Shown: in pieces, positions 9,946 through 18,653 of the stretch | Position numbering within the stretch: position 1 is the first letter of the stretch | Layout: every line of letters begins with the position of its first letter | Assembly: GCA_026005095.1 (NCBI GenBank) | Contig: BPKK01000007.1 | Location: 60,837 to 124,836, forward strand | Length of the DNA stretch: 64,000 bases | Origin: Silanimonas sp. | GTDB lineage: Bacteria > Pseudomonadota > Gammaproteobacteria > Xanthomonadales > Xanthomonadaceae | Reading direction: 5' to 3' | Notes under the pieces: model-generated | The model's database searches: none | What the model was told of the DNA's origin: nothing | The model's input: only the letters and a program-made list of their open reading frames with translations | Position numbers and translations under genes: made by a program

Positions 9946-10884
9946 GTGTTGGTCACACGCCGCGTCATGCTCATGGACATGCGCCGGCCCCTGCCTCTCA
10001 GCCAAGGAATGTCGATCGTGGAATTCGCCAGACTGACTGCAAGGACAGCCTTCTTCCTGCTCGGCGCCCTTCTGCCCCATCTGGTGCTATCTCAGGTTGA
10101 CTTGGCGCGGGCCATGTCCTGTGACGGGTGTACGGAGCAGGAGCGGGCCGAAATCGTCACCTCGCTTGCCAGGGTGCCGGGGGAAAGCCAGGTGCTCATC
10201 GTTGATGCCTACAGCCGGAGACTGCACCTCTACGAAGTGTGGGTCGACAAGGAACCCGGCCTTTTTCAGGTGACCATGGAGGAGCGTGCCGCTCCAGCTG
10301 AAGCCGTGGCCGCGTTCGAACAGCTGCTGGCGCTGTTCCCCGCGCGTAAGGAACTCGATCTTGCAGCCGGGGTGCCTTCTTTCTGCCAAGGCGAAGGTTC
10401 GAGCGTTGGCGCGAACTATCTCTCGGACGGAACCTGCCGCGGCTGGATCAATGCGCTCGTCAGGAATTCCTATTCCAATACCTTAAGGGCGACCGTCGTC
10501 GGACCATGGACCGTTCAGGTTCTGACGGCGTTCACGAGGACGGTTCAGGGGCCGAGGCAGATCAGGGTTCATGTCCGTGCCCCGGACGGCTCATTGATCG
10601 AGATCGAGGCCAAGGTGATGGTCACCATCGACTTCGAAACGATCGTGACCGACCTGGTCGTCAAAAGTGTGATCGCGAATGGGATCGAGCTTCCCCTCAA
10701 TGCCGAGGCACTGCGGGGGCAGACGTTCTCCACCTCGCACCGTGGAATCTACAACGATTTCCGCCGCCTGTTTGGAAACTGGAGTATCGATCTTCGCCAG
10801 GTTTGCGGCAGCCAGCAGCGGATCGTATGCCCACCGGATCCGTCTCCGACCAATCCCTGCGTTAGTCAAATCACCTGCAAGTGA
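9946..10884 (+). CDS. Exported Cys-rich protein of unknown function
   Basis: I do not recognise this 312-residue protein. The GTG start at 9946 is supported by a purine-rich AGAGGGAG ending five bases before it. A hydrophobic stretch at about residues 33-50 (TAFFLLGALLPHLVLSQ) looks like a signal peptide or a single membrane anchor, which makes a later start at the ATG of MSIVEFARL (residue 22) possible. The mature part holds eight cysteines, including SCDGC at its start and a Cys/Pro-rich tail ending SQITCK, suggesting disulfides outside the cytoplasm. Codon use is less G+C-rich than in its neighbours, with many A/T third positions, which hints at horizontal origin or weak selection. It sits just after xerC but is not part of that family cluster elsewhere. 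Confidence 0.7.
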   Translation: MLVTRRVMLMDMRRPLPLSQGMSIVEFARLTARTAFFLLGALLPHLVLSQVDLARAMSCDGCTEQERAEIVTSLARVPGESQVLIVDAYSRRLHLYEVWVDKEPGLFQVTMEERAAPAEAVAAFEQLLALFPARKELDLAAGVPSFCQGEGSSVGANYLSDGTCRGWINALVRNSYSNTLRATVVGPWTVQVLTAFTRTVQGPRQIRVHVRAPDGSLIEIEAKVMVTIDFETIVTDLVVKSVIANGIELPLNAEALRGQTFSTSHRGIYNDFRRLFGNWSIDLRQVCGSQQRIVCPPDPSPTNPCVSQITCK

Positions 10885-10895
10885 GATGGCTATCT

Positions 10896-10976
10896 CCGGC
10901 CACCGGACAAGAGGCGCGGGATTGTCGGCCTCTGCCGATCGAAATGCGGTGGCCGGGTTGAGGGCGCTCAGCGCCC
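10896..10976. terminator. Hairpins between convergent genes
   Basis: A 10-bp inverted repeat (CCGGCCACCG at 10896-10905 pairing with 10947-10956) encloses a smaller GAGGC/GCCTC pair. A second hairpin, GGGCGC-TCA-GCGCCC at 10962-10976, overlaps the stop codon of the minus-strand gene. No clear T-tract follows, so intrinsic termination in either direction is only probable. Confidence 0.4.
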
Positions 10977-11552
10977 GGCGGTGCGCGGCTGCGCTACCCA
11001 GGCCGGCAGCCGGCGCGACCACTGCGAGAAGGCGCGGTCGGCATCCTGCCAGATGCCGATGCGCGGGGTGCCGTCGCTGAAGCTGCCCATGTAGCGGTCT
11101 TCCAGCACGGCCACTTCCTCGCCGTCGCGTTCCAGGCGGAAGCGCACGGCGGCGCCGCCGGCATAGACGGACTCGAAGCCGAGACCAGGTTCGCGCTGGT
11201 AGTCGGCCATGGTCGGCCGACTGGAATCGAGGCGGGTGAGGGTGGGCTCTACCACCAGCACGCCAGGGCCGGGCGCATCGACCACGGTGAAGTGGCGGCC
11301 GAAGCCGCGGCGCAGGGCGGCGACGAGATCGGCGGCCCGGGCCTCGGCATCGCGTTCCAGCACCGGACGCGGGCTGTCGCCGCGGCGGTCGAAGCGCTTG
11401 GCCTCCGGCAGTTCGAGCGTGGCAGGAGCGATGTAGACCTGCTGTACCTGGGCGAGGGCGGCGGGCAGCTTCACCTCGACCTGCTGGAAGCCGAATGCCG
11501 GCAGGGTGGCGAGCAGGATGGGCAGGGCGGCAATGAGCGGCAAGCGGCGCAT
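10968..11552 (-). CDS. DUF3313-family exported protein
   Basis: 194-residue protein with an N-terminal signal peptide (MRRLPLIAALPILLATLPAFGF). The mature part matches the DUF3313 pattern: QQVYIAPATLELP at about residue 40, a central GPGVLVVEPTLTRLD, AAVRFRLERDGEEVAVLEDR, and a C-terminal DADRAFSQWSRRL. Family members are usually periplasmic or lipoproteins of unknown role. No lipobox Cys is present here, so it is predicted to be free periplasmic. It stands alone and converges with the gene to its left. Confidence 0.65.
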   Translation of the reverse strand: MRRLPLIAALPILLATLPAFGFQQVEVKLPAALAQVQQVYIAPATLELPEAKRFDRRGDSPRPVLERDAEARAADLVAALRRGFGRHFTVVDAPGPGVLVVEPTLTRLDSSRPTMADYQREPGLGFESVYAGGAAVRFRLERDGEEVAVLEDRYMGSFSDGTPRIGIWQDADRAFSQWSRRLPAWVAQPRTAGR

Positions 11553-11743
11553 GGCAGGCTCCTCGTGCAGCGGATGCTCGTGAGCATAGACCCGCCACGG
11601 GTGCTGGCAAGGCCGGCTGCCATGCCCGTTCAGCCGGCCGTCGCCCGGCGTTCAGCCCGGTCTTCACGGCGCGGGGCTCGCGACAGGCCACCCTTTCCGG
11701 CCATGCTTCGCGTGTCACCGATGCCCTTGGCCCCGTTGTGCCG

Positions 11744-12097
11744 ATGAATGCCCATCCAACCGCGATCACCCTGCACCGCGTCTCCCGGCTGCTGGAAGTG
11801 GCCTTCGACGATGGCCAGACCTTCTGCCTGCCGGCGGAGTACCTGCGGGTGGAATCGCCCAGCGCCGAGGTGCAGGGCCATGCACCGGACCAGAAAGTGC
11901 TGGTGGCGGGCAAGCGTGGGGTGGCCATCGAGGCGGTGGAGCCGGTGGGTCATTACGCCGTGCTGCTGCGCTTCAGCGATGGCCATGCCACCGGGATCTA
12001 CACCTGGGATTACCTTCACCGGCTGGGACGCGAACAGACCGAGCGTTGGGCCGCTTACGAGCAGGCCCTGGCGGCGGCCGGGCTCGAGCGCGGCTGA
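11744..12097 (+). CDS. DUF971 protein (gamma-butyrobetaine hydroxylase-like N-terminal domain)
   Basis: 117-residue stand-alone DUF971 domain. Motifs are [21 protein letters not shown] at about residues 18-38, [22 protein letters not shown] in the middle and [13 protein letters not shown] near the end, where the family's Asp-Gly-His stretch and Tyr-Leu-His segment lie. In BBOX1-like enzymes this fold binds a zinc ion next to the catalytic domain; here the catalytic domain is absent and the role is unknown. It lies 53 bases before ubiE on the same strand, a pairing that suggests a shared transcript. A GTG two codons upstream is an alternative start. Confidence 0.88.
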   Translation: MNAHPTAITLHRVSRLLEVAFDDGQTFCLPAEYLRVESPSAEVQGHAPDQKVLVAGKRGVAIEAVEPVGHYAVLLRFSDGHATGIYTWDYLHRLGREQTERWAAYEQALAAAGLERG

Positions 12098-12150
12098 GCC
12101 TGGTTGCTGACTCCGGCCCGGAGCGGGAGCGGCTCCGGCATAATCGGCGG

Positions 12151-12912
12151 ATGGACGAGACGAACCGCCCCGAGGGCACCACCCATTTCGGTTTCCGCGA
12201 CGTACCGGTGGCCGAGAAGGCCCGCCTGGTGCGTGGTGTTTTCACCTCGGTGGCCGGCAAGTACGACCTGATGAACGACCTGATGAGCCTGGGCGTGCAC
12301 CGGCTCTGGAAGCGGCATTTCGTCGCCACCTCGGGGGTGGCCAAGGGCGACCGGGTCCTCGATCTCGCCGGCGGCACCGGCGACATCGCGGCCTTGCTGC
12401 ACGAGCGGGTGGGCGAGAGTGGCGAGGTGGTGGTGGGCGACATCAATGCCGCCATGCTTGGCGTGGGTCGTGACCGGCTCACCGACCGGGGGCTCGTGCG
12501 CGGCCTGCGCTGGGTACAGTTGAATGCCGAGGCCCTGCCCTTTCCAGAGGCCAGCTTCGATCTCGTCACCATCGCCTTCGGCCTGCGCAATGTCACCGAC
12601 CAGGCCCGCGCCCTGCGCGAGATGCACCGGGTGCTGAAGCCCGGCGGCAAGGCCCTGGTGCTGGAGTTCTCCGAAGTGAAGCCAGAGTGGTTGCGGCCGC
12701 TCTACGACTTCCACAGCTTCCAGGTGCTGCCGCGCCTGGGCCGCCTGTTCGCCAACGATGCCGGCAGCTACCAGTACCTTGCCGAGAGCATCCGCAAGCA
12801 CCCGCCGCAGGAGGCGCTGAAGGCGATGATGGCCGAGGCGGGTTTCGAGCGCTGCGACTATCGCAATCTCTCGGCCGGCATCTGCGCCATCCACTCCGGC
12901 TGCAAGGCCTGA
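12151..12912 (+). CDS. ubiE: Ubiquinone/menaquinone biosynthesis C-methyltransferase UbiE
   Basis: Class I SAM-dependent methyltransferase of 253 residues that methylates the benzoquinol ring during ubiquinone synthesis. The N-terminal [17 protein letters not shown] and [19 protein letters not shown] are UbiE signatures. The SAM-binding motif [17 protein letters not shown] is at about residues 65-81, followed by [13 protein letters not shown] and [22 protein letters not shown] hexamer ends six bases before the ATG, which may mean a nearly leaderless transcript or chance. Confidence 0.95.
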   Translation: MDETNRPEGTTHFGFRDVPVAEKARLVRGVFTSVAGKYDLMNDLMSLGVHRLWKRHFVATSGVAKGDRVLDLAGGTGDIAALLHERVGESGEVVVGDINAAMLGVGRDRLTDRGLVRGLRWVQLNAEALPFPEASFDLVTIAFGLRNVTDQARALREMHRVLKPGGKALVLEFSEVKPEWLRPLYDFHSFQVLPRLGRLFANDAGSYQYLAESIRKHPPQEALKAMMAEAGFERCDYRNLSAGICAIHSGCKA

Positions 12913-12938
12913 TCCGCCGGCCCGGCCGGGGGCTTGGG

Positions 12939-12944
12939 TACACT
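12939..12944 (+). promoter_or_regulatory. Candidate -10 box for the M1 aminopeptidase gene
   Basis: TACACT lies 33 bases before the ATG, in the 65-base gap after ubiE. No convincing -35 hexamer precedes it. Confidence 0.35.
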
Positions 12945-12977
12945 CAGCGCCTCAGGATCGCCTGCCTGGACATCCCG

Positions 12978-14846
12978 ATGCGCCTGCTCTTTGCCCTTGC
13001 CCTCTCTGCCCTCGCCACCGTGACCCTGGCCAGTTCCCGGGCCGATGATGAACACAGCTATGCCCAGCCGCAGCGGGTGCGGATCACCGACATGGCGCTC
13101 GACCTGCGGGTGGACTTCGCCAGCCGCACTCTGCAGGGCGAGGTGGTGCACACCCTGGCCTGGGCCGATCCGAAAGCCAACGGTCCGGCAGAGCTGGTGC
13201 TCGATACCCGCGACCTCGCCATCGAGCGGGTGCAAGCCCGGGTGGGCGAGGGCCGCTGGCAGCGCGCTGCATTCACCCTCGGCGAGCCGGACGAGATCCT
13301 CGGCCGCCGCCTCGTGATCTCCCTGCCGGGGCGGGTGGAGGCGGTGCGCATCCGCTACCGCACCTCGCCCGAGGCCTCGGGCCTGCAGTGGATGCCGCCC
13401 GCGCTCACTGCCACCGGCAGGCAGCCGCTGCTGTTCAGCCAGTCGCAGGCCATCCATGCGCGCAGCTGGGTGCCGCTGCAGGACACGCCATCGGTGCGCT
13501 TCACCTACAGCGCGCGGGTGCGTACCCCGGCCGGACTGATGGCGCTGATGAGTGCCGACAACCGCCCGGATGCCCAGCCCACCGGCGACTACCGCTTCCG
13601 CATGCCGCAGCCGATTCCAAGCTATCTGCTTGCGATCGCGGTGGGCGATTTCCGCTTCAAGCCGCTCTCGCCGCGCGCCGGTATCTGGGCCGAGGCTCCG
13701 ATGCTCGACAAGGCCGTGGCCGAGTTCGCCGACACCGAGGCCATGATCGCGGCCACCGAGGCGCTCTATGGCGAGTACCGATGGGAGCGCTACGACCTCT
13801 TGATCCTGCCTGCCAGCTTCCCCTACGGCGGCATGGAGAACCCGCGGCTCTCCTTCATCACCCCCACCGTGATCGTCGGCGACAAGTCGCTGGTCTCGCT
13901 GATCGCCCACGAGCTGGCGCATTCCTGGTCAGGCAACCTCGTCACCAATGCCAGCTGGAAGGATTTCTGGCTGAACGAGGGCTTCACCAGCTACGTCGAG
14001 AACCGCATCGTCGAGCAGGTATTCGGCACCGAGCAGGCCGAGATGGAGAACGTGGTGGCCCAGGCCGGGCTGCGCGAGACACTGCGCAGCCTGCCCCCCG
14101 AGCGCCAGGCGTTGGCCCTGCCGGCCACGCCGGGCGGCGACCCGGAGGACGCCACCAACGACGTGGCCTACATCAAGGGCCAGTGGTTCCTGATCTTCCT
14201 CGAGCAGCGCTTCGGCCGCGAGGTGTTCGACCCCTTCCTGCGCAAGTGGTTCGACGAGCACGCCTTCAAGAGCGTGACCACTGACGATTTCCTCGCCTTC
14301 CTGCGCCGTGAACTGCTGGCAAAGTATCCGGGCAAGGTCAGTGATGCGGAGGTGGCGGCGTGGATCGCCGGCCCCGGCCTTCCCGATACCGCAGTGCCGG
14401 CCACCTCGGCCCGGCTCGAGGCCGTGGACGCGGCGCGTACGCGCTGGCTCGAAGGCCAGACCACGGCCCGTGATATCGATACCTCGCGCTGGATCACCCA
14501 GGAGTGGGTGCACTTCCTCGAGGGGCTGCCGGCCGACATCAGCGCCCAGCAGCTGCTGGAGATCGACGGCGCCTTCCGCCTCACCGGCACCGCCAATGGC
14601 GAGATCGCCCAGCGCTGGTACCCGATCACGGTGCGCGCCGGCTACTTCGAGGCACGCCCGGCGCTGGCGCAGTTCCTGCGCAAGGTCGGGCGGCGCAAGC
14701 TGATCCTGCCGATCTACCGGGCGCTCATCGAGCAGTCGGAGGGCGACCGCGCCTTCGCCCGCCAGGTCTTCCAGCAGGCCGCGCCGGGCTACCACCCGAT
14801 CACCCGCGCCAGCGTGCAGGCCCTGCTCGACGCCAAGGCCCCCTGA
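12978..14846 (+). CDS. M1-family zinc aminopeptidase (leukotriene A4 hydrolase-like), exported
   Basis: 622-residue metallopeptidase with an N-terminal signal peptide (MRLLFALALSALATVTLASS), so periplasmic or secreted. Residues 30-220 form the beta-sandwich N-terminal domain. GGMENP provides the aminopeptidase exopeptidase motif, and HELAHSW with the downstream NEGFTSYVE gives the HExxH-(18)-E zinc site. The C-terminal helical domain (about residue 470 onward) matches the leukotriene A4 hydrolase C-terminal repeat. It removes N-terminal amino acids from peptides; any epoxide hydrolase activity is not predictable. The alpha/beta hydrolase gene begins three bases after its stop. Confidence 0.92.
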   Translation: MRLLFALALSALATVTLASSRADDEHSYAQPQRVRITDMALDLRVDFASRTLQGEVVHTLAWADPKANGPAELVLDTRDLAIERVQARVGEGRWQRAAFTLGEPDEILGRRLVISLPGRVEAVRIRYRTSPEASGLQWMPPALTATGRQPLLFSQSQAIHARSWVPLQDTPSVRFTYSARVRTPAGLMALMSADNRPDAQPTGDYRFRMPQPIPSYLLAIAVGDFRFKPLSPRAGIWAEAPMLDKAVAEFADTEAMIAATEALYGEYRWERYDLLILPASFPYGGMENPRLSFITPTVIVGDKSLVSLIAHELAHSWSGNLVTNASWKDFWLNEGFTSYVENRIVEQVFGTEQAEMENVVAQAGLRETLRSLPPERQALALPATPGGDPEDATNDVAYIKGQWFLIFLEQRFGREVFDPFLRKWFDEHAFKSVTTDDFLAFLRRELLAKYPGKVSDAEVAAWIAGPGLPDTAVPATSARLEAVDAARTRWLEGQTTARDIDTSRWITQEWVHFLEGLPADISAQQLLEIDGAFRLTGTANGEIAQRWYPITVRAGYFEARPALAQFLRKVGRRKLILPIYRALIEQSEGDRAFARQVFQQAAPGYHPITRASVQALLDAKAP

Positions 14847-14849
14847 GCC

Positions 14850-15830
14850 GTGGCCGCGGCGCTTCGCCCGGCGGTGGAGCCGCATAGCCATGCACGCCGC
14901 GCGCGCTGGCGGCGGATCGTGTGGCTGTCGCTGGGCCTCGACCTGCTGCTGGTGATCGGCCTTCTCGCCTGGAAGCCGGAGTGGGCGCTGGCGGCCTACG
15001 TAGCGGTGCAGCGCTGGCAGGCCGGGGCCAGCGAGCGGGCGGTCGAGGTGGACGGCCAGCGCCTCGTGCAGCTCGAGGCCGGGCCGGAGTCGGCGCCGCT
15101 GGTGGTGCTGCTGCACGGCTTCACCGGCAGCAAGGAGAACTGGCTGCCGTTGATGGCGGCACTCTCCGGCGAGTACCGCCTCGTCGCTCCGGACCTGCCC
15201 GGCTGGGGTGAGAGCCAGCGCCTGCCGGGCGCCGATTACGGCGTGCGCGCCCAGGCCGGGCGCATCGCCGCCTGGCTCGACACCCTGCCGCGCCCGCCCG
15301 ACCTGCTCGTCGGCCATTCGATGGGCGGGCACATCGCCGCCCTGGTGGCCGCCACCCGGCCGGAGCAGGTGCGGCACCTCGCCCTCGTCTCCGCCGCCGG
15401 CGTGCCCTTCGAGGAGAACGCCTTCGGCCGCGCCGTGCTCGCAGGCGGGCATCCCTTCGCGGTGGACGACCGCGCCAGCCTCGAGCGCTACCTCGGCCTC
15501 GTCTTCGCCAACCCGCCCTTCGTGCCCTGGCCGGTGGACCGCGCCTTCATCCGCCGCCGTATCGCCGACCGCGACTTCGAACTCTCGGTGCTGGCGAGCC
15601 TGCGCGGCGAGGAGCGCTTCGCCGTGCAGCCCCTACTGGGACAGATCCGCGCCCCCACCCTGCTGCTGTGGTGCGAGGGCGACCAAGTGATCGACCCGAG
15701 CGCCGCCGCTACCTACGCCGCTGGCCTTGCCGACTCGCGCACCGTGCTGCTTCCAGGCTGCGGGCACATGCCGATGATGGAGGACGTGGCGGGCACGGCG
15801 GCGGCGCTGCGGGAGGCACTGGGGCGGTAG
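14850..15830 (+). CDS. Alpha/beta-fold hydrolase with N-terminal membrane anchor
   Basis: 326-residue serine hydrolase. A hydrophobic segment at about residues 23-45 (IVWLSLGLDLLLVIGLLAW) probably anchors it in the inner membrane with the catalytic domain outside. The domain has LVVLLHGFTGSKENW (oxyanion loop), the nucleophile elbow GHSMGGH, an acidic residue in CEGDQVID and the terminal His in GCGHMPMMED, so the triad is complete. Substrate is unknown; similar proteins are esterases or lipases. It starts with GTG three bases after the aminopeptidase stop, implying co-transcription. Confidence 0.88.
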   Translation: MAAALRPAVEPHSHARRARWRRIVWLSLGLDLLLVIGLLAWKPEWALAAYVAVQRWQAGASERAVEVDGQRLVQLEAGPESAPLVVLLHGFTGSKENWLPLMAALSGEYRLVAPDLPGWGESQRLPGADYGVRAQAGRIAAWLDTLPRPPDLLVGHSMGGHIAALVAATRPEQVRHLALVSAAGVPFEENAFGRAVLAGGHPFAVDDRASLERYLGLVFANPPFVPWPVDRAFIRRRIADRDFELSVLASLRGEERFAVQPLLGQIRAPTLLLWCEGDQVIDPSAAATYAAGLADSRTVLLPGCGHMPMMEDVAGTAAALREALGR

Positions 15831-15889
15831 CGTCGCGGGCAAGCCTGCCTGCCGCGACGTGCGGCCCTTCCCGAGGCCGCCTGGCCTCG
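15831..15889. terminator. Paired hairpins in a convergent gap
   Basis: CGTCGCGG at 15831-15838 pairs with CCGCGACG at 15852-15859, and CGAGGCC at 15872-15878 pairs with GGCCTCG at 15883-15889 around a 4-base loop. They lie just after the hydrolase stop, in the 227-base gap between convergent genes. No T-tract is evident. Nothing else was recognised in the gap. Confidence 0.4.
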
Positions 15890-16057
15890 TGCGGACGGCG
15901 GTCGCGGGCGCCTCAGATTCCGCCTCCCGCTGCATATTCGGCGACGCAGGCCATCCCTGGCCTGCTCCCGCTGACCGCCATCCGCACAGGCGCGGCGCGG
16001 GAGGTTCGTCGCGGTGATGTCGGGAAAAGCACGGCGCTCCCCGACCCGCTGCCGCGC

Positions 16058-17723
16058 TCAGAACCGCCCGCGCTGCTCCGTCTTGCGGAAGGCATTGCCC
16101 TCCACGTAGTTCGGCCAGGCATCACTGGTGGCCAGCGTGTGGCCCACCGCGAACAGCAGCTGCAGGTCCTGCACCACGCCGCGCAGGTCCCAAGCAGGAT
16201 CGAAGTTGTCGCCCACTTTGTGGTAGCGGTTCGCCACGTAGTCGGCCTGCCAGGCAAGACCGTACTCGCTGCCCTTCTCCACATGGTCCACGCCGCCCTT
16301 GGCATACAGCGCCGGTACGCCGGCCTTGGCGAAGTTGAAATGGTCGGAGCGGAAGAAGTAGCCGTTCTGCGGGGCGCTCTCCTCCACCAGCACGCGGCCC
16401 TGGGTCTCGGCGAAGCGGCGGGCGAGGTCGTCGAGTTCGGAGTTGCCAAGGCCGATCACCACGAGGTCGCGGCTAGGACCGATCACGCTCATGGCATCGA
16501 GGTTGATCGCCGCCACCGTCTTCTCCAGCGGCACCAGCGGGTGGGCGGCGTAGTACTTCGAGCCGAGCAGGCCGGATTCCTCGAGGGTCACGAATAGGAA
16601 CACCACGCTGCGCTCGGGCGGAGTTTTGAGGGTGGTGAACAGCTCGGCGATCTCCAGCACGCCGGCCACGCCGGTGGCATTGTCCACTGCGCCGTTGAAG
16701 ATGCGGTCGCCCACGCCCGGAGAAGTTGCGGCCGAGGTGGTCCCAGTGGGCGAGGTAGACGATGGCCTCGTCCGGCCGGCTGCTGCCGGGCAGCACCGCC
16801 ACCACGTTCTGCGAGCTGCCGCTGCGGGTGCTGCTCTCGAGCGTGAGCGAGAGGCGGGCCTGCAGTGGTACGGCGCGGAAGCCGGGACGGCTGGCGGCGG
16901 CGCGCAGGGCCTCGAAGTCGAGGCCGGCGTCGGCGAACAGGGCGCGGGCGGTGGTGTCGTTGATCCAGCCCTGGGCCGGCAGGCGCGGCTCCGGATCCTC
17001 GGAGGGCGGCAGGTCGAACTGCGGGCCGCCCCAGCTGTTCTGCACCACCTCCCACGGGTAGGCGGCACCGGCGTCGTCGTGGATGATCAGCGCCGCGGCG
17101 GCGCCCTGGCGGGCCGCTTCCTCGTACTTGTAGGTCCAGCGGCCGTAGTAGGTCATGCGTTTGCCGCCGAACAGGGTCTCGTCGCCGACATGGAAGCCCG
17201 GGTCGTTGATCAGCATGACCACGGTCTTGCCCTTCACGTCGAGGCCCTCGTAGTCGTTCCAGCCGAGTTCCGGCGCGTTCACGCCGTAGCCGACGAACAC
17301 GAGCTCGCTGTCCTCGATCGAGACCGAAGGATTTCCGCTGCGGGTACCCACCACGGCCTCCGGACCAAGGGCTGGGGCGAGGCTGCGCTTCGGCGTGATG
17401 AGCGAGAGCCGGCTGGCCGCGAAGTCGGCCTTGGTCTCCACCATCGGCACGTCCTGGGTATAGGCCTCGCCGTTGCCGGGCTTGAGGCCGAGGCGCTTCA
17501 GCTGCTCGACGAGGTAGGCCACCGTTTTGGTTTCCCCCACGCTGCCGGGGGCGCGGCCGGCGAACTCGTCGCTGGCCAGCACCTCGACATGGGCGCGGAA
17601 GTCCTCGGCCGAGATTTCGGGGCCGAAACCGTGGCGGTGGGTGCTGTCATCCACCGGCGGTACCGGTGCTGCCAGCGTGGCGGCGGAGAGCAGGACGAGT
17701 CCTGCGAAGGGAATCAGGCGCAT
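16058..17723 (-). CDS. M28-family zinc peptidase with PA domain, exported; frame slip
   Basis: About 554 residues if the frame is restored. A signal peptide (MRLIPFAGLVLLSAATLAAP) is followed by a protease-associated domain (roughly residues 130-260, with ELVFVGYGVNAPELGWNDY). The M28 catalytic domain has its zinc ligands in order: His-Asp in AHWDHLGR, Asp in GAVDNATGVAG, the Glu pair in EESGLLGSKYY, Asp in INLDAMSV and His in YHKVGDNFD. The frame breaks between HLGRNFSG and GVGDRIFNGAV near 16712-16720; dropping one G on the coding strand repairs it. Every catalytic residue is intact on both sides, so the break is probably a sequence error. It is an aminopeptidase or carboxypeptidase acting outside the cytoplasm; substrate unknown. 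Confidence 0.86.
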
Positions 17724-17803
17724 CTCGGGCCATCCTTCAAGGAACGTGGCCCGATTGTAGGCGGCGCGGCGCCGTTTGCCCTGCCGCAGCGCCGCATGGG
17801 GGC

Positions 17804-18559
17804 TCAGAGTGGGGCTTCCTCGCCCTCGTAGCGTACCGGCGTGGCGCCCTGCACCTCGCCGATCGTGGCGCTGGCGTGCACGAACAGGCGCACCTCGCGC
17901 TCGAACACCATCGGTCCGTGCACCTTGGCATCGCGGCCGATCACCACTCGCGGCAGGGTCTCGGTGCCCCAGTTCCACCAGCCGCGGTTCGGTTTCTCGA
18001 CCTGGATCGAACCGGCCTCGGCGCCCTTGTCGAGGAGGATGTCGCCGTTCACCGTGCGCACCCGGCCGCGCACCACCGCGCCTTCGAGGCTGATGGCGCC
18101 ATTCACCGTGTCGGCATTGCGGCCCACGCGGCTGCCCTGGCCGATGCGGATGCCGCCGTTCACCGTCTCCACCGAGCCGTCGATCTCGCAGGCCTCGCCG
18201 ATGCGGATGCCGCCGTTCACCGTCTCGGCCTGGCCGAGGCGTACGCGGTTGGCCAGGGTGATGCCGCCGTTCACCGTCTCGGCCTTGCCCACCTCGGCGC
18301 CCTCGCCGAGGCTGATGCCGCCGTTCACCGTCTCGACGCCGCGCACCCGCGCTCCGGCCTGCACGGTGATGCCGCCGTTCACGGTGGACAGGCTGCCGTA
18401 TTCCACCCCGGCCTCGGCATTGAGGGCCCCGAAGACCTTCGATTCGCTGCGCGGGGCTTCGGCCAGGGCGAGGCCGGCGGCCAGCAGGAGGCCGAGCGCC
18501 GGAGCGAGGCGCAGGCTGCGGCGGGAGCGTGGATACGGGTGGCAGGACAGGACAGGCAT
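17804..18559 (-). CDS. Exported TVNGG-repeat protein of unknown function
   Basis: 251-residue protein with a signal peptide (LRLAPALGLLLAAGLALAEA). Residues from about 58 to 190 are seven near-identical 18-19-residue repeats of the form ETVNGGIRIGEGAEVGKA: TVNGG five times, then TVNGA and TVNGD. Such repeats, each with a short turn and alternating hydrophobic residues, suggest a parallel beta-solenoid like that of bactofilin-type or DUF4097-type proteins; this is inference from pattern alone. A Trp-rich patch (RGWWNWG) and a C-terminal non-repeat region follow. The start is the ATG before PVLSCHPYPRSRRSL, which gives a proper signal peptide. It lies 80 bases upstream of the M28 peptidase gene on the same strand and divergent from gpmI. 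Confidence 0.75.
   Translation of the reverse strand: MPVLSCHPYPRSRRSLRLAPALGLLLAAGLALAEAPRSESKVFGALNAEAGVEYGSLSTVNGGITVQAGARVRGVETVNGGISLGEGAEVGKAETVNGGITLANRVRLGQAETVNGGIRIGEACEIDGSVETVNGGIRIGQGSRVGRNADTVNGAISLEGAVVRGRVRTVNGDILLDKGAEAGSIQVEKPNRGWWNWGTETLPRVVIGRDAKVHGPMVFEREVRLFVHASATIGEVQGATPVRYEGEEAPL
18044..18390. repeat. Intragenic tandem repeats encoding TVNGG units
   Basis: Seven copies, or near copies, of a 54-57-bp unit built around GCCGCCGTTCACCGT (plus-strand reading) lie inside the TVNGG protein gene. The core is almost invariant at DNA level, which suggests recent duplication or conversion among units. Confidence 0.8.
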
Positions 18560-18613
18560 GGCGGTGCTCCGGGCATTCGGGGGGCGTTGGGCGCCATCCT
18601 GCGCCCTGGCCGC

Positions 18614-18619
18614 TAGACT
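18614..18619 (+). promoter_or_regulatory. Candidate -10 box for gpmI
   Basis: TAGACT lies 34 bases before the gpmI ATG in the 94-base divergent gap. No well-spaced -35 box was found. Confidence 0.35.
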
Positions 18620-18653
18620 TGTCGTCTCCCGTTCGTCACTGGTGCCTTTAGTC

